A stretch of 18,821 bases of DNA from CAINDI01 sp037127585 (GTDB lineage: Bacteria > Verrucomicrobiota > Verrucomicrobiia > Palsa-1439), in contig JBAXYB010000059.1 of the NCBI GenBank assembly GCA_037127585.1, forward strand, positions 1-18,821. Reading direction: 5' to 3'. Positions 16,581 to 18,821 of the stretch are shown here, piece after piece. A program made the translations under genes and the position numbers. The notes below the pieces were generated by a model. That model saw only the letters and a list, made by a program, of their open reading frames with translations, was not told the DNA's origin and did not search any database. Within the stretch, counting starts at the first letter, position 1; each line of letters starts with the position of its first letter.

Positions 16581-17330
16581 TCATCGTCCCACCTCGATAT
16601 GAATTTCTTGAGGCGACCCCAAGTCCGGCACCTCCGGCAACGCATGCCATTCATGCGGCAGACCGCGCATGAGCAGAGCCGAATCCAATTCGATGCTCCC
16701 AGGCGGGAACTGCTCATAGAATACCGCCCGCGACTCCACCACCCGCAATGGCTCGACCTCCCACCGCAACGTCCGCAACTGCATTCCCTCCAAACTCCGG
16801 CCATCCAACGCGCACGACAGCCCACAATCGCCTCGCCGAAAAAACTCACTCGCCTCCCCCAAACTCCCAAACAATCCCTTCGGCTCCCATTCGATCACCC
16901 GCTCCGCCACCAACGACACATCCGCCGTCCCACCGGCCGTGCGCACATCGAACACGATCAACCGCCCGGTATCCACCACCCGAAAGTCCGCCGCCTGATG
17001 CACGCCCGGAAAAAGTCGTCCGCCGAACAACGCAATGACCCGCCGATCCGTCTCACGGCGCCAGATAAACACGCCCTCACGCCATCCATTCGCCGTGCGA
17101 TACCGGACCGCAACCCGCTGTGCCATATTCTCTGAAGCCATCGCGAACAACGCCGGACTCCCCTTCACCCGCAACCGCTCCAGTCGAATCAAACACACGC
17201 CTACGACCGCCGCCTCATTGTGCGTGACCACCTCCAGTGCCGCCGGCACCATCCGTCGGATCACCGCCGGATCCGCCCGGTAATTCAACAACACCCGACG
17301 CGCAATCACGCCTTCAAACACCGGTATCAT
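16581..17330 (-). CDS. DUF2071 family protein
   Basis: This 249-aa protein resembles DUF2071 (YqjF-like): PVFEGVIARRVLLNYRADP at the start, a central beta-rich part with REGVFIWRRET and ALFGGRLFPGVHQAADF, and a C-terminal LPHEWHALPEVPDL. No membrane segment or signal peptide is present. The molecular function is unknown; family members recur beside TIGR01777 and DCC genes, which fits this neighbourhood. Two adjacent ATGs are possible (17333 and 17330). GAGG is only three bases from the first but six from the second, so the second is chosen. It lies 28 bp after the membrane protein gene and 58 bp before the remnant. Confidence 0.85.
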   Translation of the reverse strand: MIPVFEGVIARRVLLNYRADPAVIRRMVPAALEVVTHNEAAVVGVCLIRLERLRVKGSPALFAMASENMAQRVAVRYRTANGWREGVFIWRRETDRRVIALFGGRLFPGVHQAADFRVVDTGRLIVFDVRTAGGTADVSLVAERVIEWEPKGLFGSLGEASEFFRRGDCGLSCALDGRSLEGMQLRTLRWEVEPLRVVESRAVFYEQFPPGSIELDSALLMRGLPHEWHALPEVPDLGSPQEIHIEVGR

Positions 17331-17358
17331 CATTCACCTCTCAACATGGTGCCGTCCC

Positions 17359-17727
17359 TCAGGCCAAGACCGGCGGCCGACCCAGCGCGCGCCGGCGACT
17401 CCGCGACAACACCATCAAGTTAAAGAAATGCATCCCACCCAACACCACCAGCACCAGCCCCACTTTCGTGCTCAGAAACTCAATCGCTTCCTGCACATTC
17501 ACCGGCTTCTCCCCGTACTTCAACGCCAGCGTCACGTACCCGACGTTGATCAAGTAGAAGCCGACCACCAACAGGTGATTCACCGAATCCGCCACCGCCT
17601 CATTCCCGCGAAACGCATCCACCAGAAACACCCGGCCATTCCGGAGCAACGTCCGTGCGACCCACACCGTCACCCCGAGACTGATCCCCACATACAACAG
17701 ATACGTCCAGACCACATATGCATTCAT
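17359..17727 (-). CDS. Small three-helix membrane protein
   Basis: This 122-aa protein has three predicted membrane segments (about 5-27, 49-69 and 84-107) and a basic C-terminal tail (RSRRRALGR). I do not recognise the family. The loop after the first helix contains RNGRVFLVDAF, and His51 and His100 lie in or next to helices, but I cannot assign a role to them. The frame extends upstream to 17778, but AAGGA six bases before the ATG at 17727 and the immediate hydrophobic start favour the shorter form. Its start is two bases after the DCC stop, so it should be cotranscribed with the redox-type genes around it. Confidence 0.75.
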   Translation of the reverse strand: MNAYVVWTYLLYVGISLGVTVWVARTLLRNGRVFLVDAFRGNEAVADSVNHLLVVGFYLINVGYVTLALKYGEKPVNVQEAIEFLSTKVGLVLVVLGGMHFFNLMVLSRSRRRALGRPPVLA

Positions 17728-17729
17728 GT

Positions 17730-18245
17730 TTATTCCTTTCGTTTTGTTTTCGCCACGTTCCAACCCAACAACCCGCACCTACTCAACACCAGCGCATCCA
17801 TCCCCCCCATGAATACCTCGACCCGCCGCCTGTTCGTAGTGAAGCACGCAGCGCCGCGCGGAGTGCGGGCCGTTTCCTCGGACACCGGCCCGCTCAGTTC
17901 ATGAGTGAGCTTCGCGACTGCGCAGACGTGTGTTCTTTCGCGCTGGCAAGTCCCGTTCAAAAAATACCGGTGCGCGGCCACCCACTGATAAACTCGCCCC
18001 ATCCCCGGCAGCCGACTCAGCAACCAGACCGGCCACAACCACCACACTTGCCGGCACAAGTAAGCGATCGCATCCACTCCACCGAGCGTCGCTCCGGCCT
18101 CAGTCACCACGCGCACCTCGCCCTCTGCCCGGCCATTCGCAAACGGCACAAACCGAAATCCCAACCGGCTTCCCCGCCGCGCCCACCGCGTACAAAACGC
18201 GCACTCCCCATCGAAATAAACCGTGATCGTGTTCAAGCGAAACAC
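17730..18245 (-). CDS. DCC-family (DUF393) thiol-disulfide oxidoreductase-like protein with an abnormal tail
   Basis: This 171-aa protein carries the family motif YFDGECAFCTRWARRG with the redox pair Cys15 and Cys18, then the usual GGVDAIAYLCRQ and the hydrophobic stretch VWWLWPVWLLSRLPGMGRVY. Family members normally stop soon after a segment like AAHRYFLNGTCQ (residues 90-101). Here about 70 more residues follow that look unlike the family and rich in Arg and Thr. The tail probably comes from inserted DNA or loss of the original stop. The GTG start at 18245 is chosen because AAGGA lies six bases before it; another GTG at 18260 and a TTG overlapping the upstream stop (TTGA) are alternatives. 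It overlaps the SDR gene by 13 bases. The reaction is presumed thiol-disulfide exchange, with an unknown partner. Confidence 0.82.
   Translation of the reverse strand: MFRLNTITVYFDGECAFCTRWARRGSRLGFRFVPFANGRAEGEVRVVTEAGATLGGVDAIAYLCRQVWWLWPVWLLSRLPGMGRVYQWVAAHRYFLNGTCQRERTHVCAVAKLTHELSGPVSEETARTPRGAACFTTNRRRVEVFMGGMDALVLSRCGLLGWNVAKTKRKE
17734..17738 (-). promoter_or_regulatory. Shine-Dalgarno site of the three-helix membrane protein
   Basis: AAGGA on the minus strand, six bases before the ATG at 17725-17727. It lies inside the last codons of the DCC gene, which supports translational linkage and the shorter start. Confidence 0.5.
17811..17942. repeat. Candidate inserted or dispersed repeat inside the DCC gene tail
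   Basis: This segment codes for the non-family tail of the DCC protein. It holds a 7-bp inverted pair, CGGGCCG and CGGCCCG, with a 13-base loop, and a GC palindrome CCGCGCGG. Its plus strand has a short complete frame from 17811 to 17904. These are signs of intergenic-type or repeat DNA, but copy number cannot be seen within one window. Confidence 0.25.
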
Positions 18246-18821
18246 CGGCAATCCTTCCACGTAAACCCACCCGCCGACGGCAACCCGCGCCGAATCTCTT
18301 CCTCTGAAAACGGCCGCTCCGGCCGCAAATCCTCCGGCAACTCATCACAAGCCGGTAACGCCTCCACAATTCCTTCCGACAAAATCCGCACCTGCGCGAT
18401 GGAAACCAACGGCACTTTCATCACCCGTTCCACCAACCAACCCAGCCCGTAATGAAACCAAACCGGCAGCCGCACATACATCGGTTGCCGGCCCACCAAG
18501 CCGGCCACGCGTTGCACGGCTGCGGTCAACGTCAACTCCTCCGGCCCCGTCACCGCCACCGTTTGCCGCGTCAACCGCCCCTCCACCAAACTCGCCATCA
18601 GGATCTTCGCGACATCTGCCACCGCCGTCGGCCGCAACTTTTTCTCGGTGAACCCCACCAACCCAAACACCGGCAACGAATGAAACGCATGGCTCAAATG
18701 ATCCAGCATGTGATCGCCGACGCCATAGATCACCCCGCACTTCAACACCGTGTAATCTAGTCCCGACCCGCGCACGATTTCCTCCGCCGCCCATTTCGAT
18801 TCGTGATACGCCGACCCGCAA
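18233..18821 (-). CDS. SDR-type NAD(P)-binding protein, C-terminal part
   Basis: Only the last 195 residues are inside the window; the start and the Rossmann nucleotide loop lie beyond the right edge. The visible part begins with SAYHESKWAAEEIVRGSG, which contains the SDR-type Tyr-x3-Lys pair (Y5 and K9 of the partial sequence), then LDYTVLKCGVIYGVGDHML and LRPTAVADVAKILMASL. This is the pattern of atypical or extended SDR proteins of the NDUFA9/NmrA-like NAD(P)H-binding group. A C-terminal part with hydrophobic stretches (LPVWFHYGLGWLVERVMKVP) follows and may touch the membrane. It appears intact at the 3-prime end and overlaps the DCC gene. Substrate unknown. Confidence 0.85.
   Translation of the reverse strand, partial: CGSAYHESKWAAEEIVRGSGLDYTVLKCGVIYGVGDHMLDHLSHAFHSLPVFGLVGFTEKKLRPTAVADVAKILMASLVEGRLTRQTVAVTGPEELTLTAAVQRVAGLVGRQPMYVRLPVWFHYGLGWLVERVMKVPLVSIAQVRILSEGIVEALPACDELPEDLRPERPFSEEEIRRGLPSAGGFTWKDCRCFA

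Noticed and set aside
16523..16870. 115-codon minus-strand frame overlapping the DUF2071 gene
   Set aside because: It is an out-of-frame reading of DUF2071 coding DNA. Its last residues include a CC pair, but no zinc-ribbon pattern.
17718..18452. 244-codon plus-strand frame opposite the DCC and SDR genes
   Set aside because: The composition is Pro/Arg/Ser-rich without motifs; the minus strand codes for recognised families.
1..18821. CRISPR array, tRNA, rRNA, transposase, integrase or phage genes
   Set aside because: I looked for regular direct repeats, tRNA-like T-loop sequence and recognisable recombinase proteins on both strands and found none.

Overview
The window reads as a piece of chromosome from a GC-rich bacterium. 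The proteins most resemble those of Verrucomicrobiota, probably the Pedosphaera/Limisphaerales side: large secreted mosaics of choice-of-anchor D/L, PPC-like, Ig-like and Calx-beta modules, a DUF1638 protein, and a cluster of DCC, DUF2071 and TIGR01777 genes. The assignment comes from protein character only (no rRNA or marker gene is present), so a planctomycete or other PVC member cannot be excluded. I see no tRNA, rRNA, CRISPR array, transposase or phage gene.

Region A (49-13157, all on the minus strand, read from right to left) is a probable four-gene run for exported proteins. A 1506-aa multi-domain surface or secreted protein comes first, then a 1550-aa subtilisin-family (S8) protease with a long C-terminal tail, then two related secreted proteins of 660 and 604 aa. 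The last three genes lie within 30 bp of each other. The protease and the two small proteins share a PPC-like beta-sandwich. The 660- and 604-aa proteins also share a middle domain of about 195 aa that I cannot name, attached to unrelated N-terminal halves. The protease carries a ten-cysteine insert inside its catalytic domain. All have signal peptides, and none shows a recognisable C-terminal sorting tag.

Region B (13158-14938): a divergent intergenic region separates region A from the only plus-strand gene, a DUF1638 protein. It converges on a stand-alone response-regulator receiver gene whose phosphorylation pocket is partly degenerate. An 11-bp inverted repeat lies between them. The 228 bp at 14711-14938 hold nothing I can recognise beyond a weak small hairpin.

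Region C (14939-18821, minus strand, right to left) looks like one operon: the end of an SDR-type NAD(P)-binding protein (its start lies beyond the window), a DCC-family thiol oxidoreductase-like protein with an odd C-terminal tail, a small three-helix membrane protein, a DUF2071 protein, a probable internally deleted remnant of a larger gene, a TIGR01777 epimerase-like protein, and a membrane-anchored protein with three zinc ribbons. Genes overlap or nearly touch, including ATGA- and TTGA-type junctions. The contents suggest a redox or cell-envelope/lipid-related role, but no substrate can be read from the sequence.
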